From contig CAJUPQ010000123.1 of NCBI GenBank assembly GCA_910588505.1, forward strand, positions 1 through 6,103: DNA of 6,103 nt. The letters run 5' to 3'. Below are positions 5,995 through 6,103 of the stretch, in pieces (within the stretch, counting starts at the first letter, position 1; every line of letters begins with the position of its first letter). The translations under genes and the position numbers were made by a program. This DNA is from an uncultured Hungatella sp. GTDB taxonomy: Bacteria; Bacillota; Clostridia; Lachnospirales; Lachnospiraceae. Below the pieces are notes generated by a model that worked only from the letters and a program-made list of their open reading frames with translations, was not told where the DNA came from and did not search any database.

Positions 5995-6103
5995 TCAACA
6001 AGATGCAAGCACAATTTCCGGATTTTCGAAAATTTCTGAAACTTTTTGGTAACAGTTCAGGTAGGTCTGGGCGTTTACCGCGCTGACCGTACGAAAACGT
6101 AAT
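5995..6103 (-). CDS. possible C-terminal end of an unidentified minus-strand gene
   Basis: Reading in from the right edge on the minus strand, one frame is open for 35 codons and ends at TGA (5997-5995), 23 bp before the tRNA. The peptide includes NAQTYLNCYQKVSEIFENPE, with a composition that would be reasonable for a soluble protein, and finishes LASC. I do not recognise a family. A second frame is open for longer, but it passes through the tRNA and is therefore not credible. Thirty-five codons open is compatible with chance, and a perfect 12-bp palindrome ATTTTCGAAAAT (6022-6033) lies within it, so this could be non-coding. Confidence 0.3.
   Translation of the reverse strand, partial: LRFRTVSAVNAQTYLNCYQKVSEIFENPEIVLASC

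Noticed and set aside
5826..6103. Minus-strand open frames running through the tRNA
   Set aside because: They translate tRNA-Arg sequence; overlap with a complete cloverleaf makes them artefacts.
1..6103. CRISPR array, insertion sequence with transposase, or phage genes
   Set aside because: No regularly spaced direct repeats and no transposase, integrase or phage-like protein were seen on either strand.

Overview
The window looks like chromosomal DNA of a Gram-positive anaerobe of the class Clostridia, most likely Lachnospiraceae. The pointers are a Firmicutes-type UvrB, a FeoA/FeoB pair under a Bacillus-style Fur box, strong AAGGAG-type ribosome binding sites, and a DUF5688 protein, a family I know chiefly from Lachnospiraceae. 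The family assignment is inferred from protein resemblance, not from a search.

Layout from left to right. The 3' part of uvrB (excision repair helicase subunit) runs off the left edge, with about ten N-terminal residues missing. Five bases after its stop codon begins a sigma-A-type promoter whose -35 box is covered by a near-perfect Fur box. It points to feoA and feoB, which encode the ferrous iron uptake system and are spaced by 2 bp. Between promoter and feoA lies an unusually long (about 336 nt) leader. It contains a 211-bp giant imperfect palindrome (69-position stem, T-shaped apex) and, near its 5' end, a hairpin loop with the 16S anti-Shine-Dalgarno sequence. Convergent to feoB, on the minus strand, is a DUF5688 gene of unknown function with its own good promoter. 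Farther right on the minus strand is tRNA-Arg(CCG). At the right edge there may be the last 35 codons of another minus-strand gene.

How it works together. The Fur box suggests that feoAB is repressed when iron is plentiful. When derepressed, the transcript must include the giant hairpin, which ends 11 nt before the feoA ribosome binding site. The palindrome may be a MITE-like element that inserted into the leader, or a structural RNA regulator, or both. Two sequence details are worth following up: the motif AGTAC-N4-TTGC occurs four times as nested inverted ends, and an alternative 11-position stem would compete with the giant hairpin. The leader is the most unusual part of the window. uvrB, feoAB and the tRNA are ordinary.
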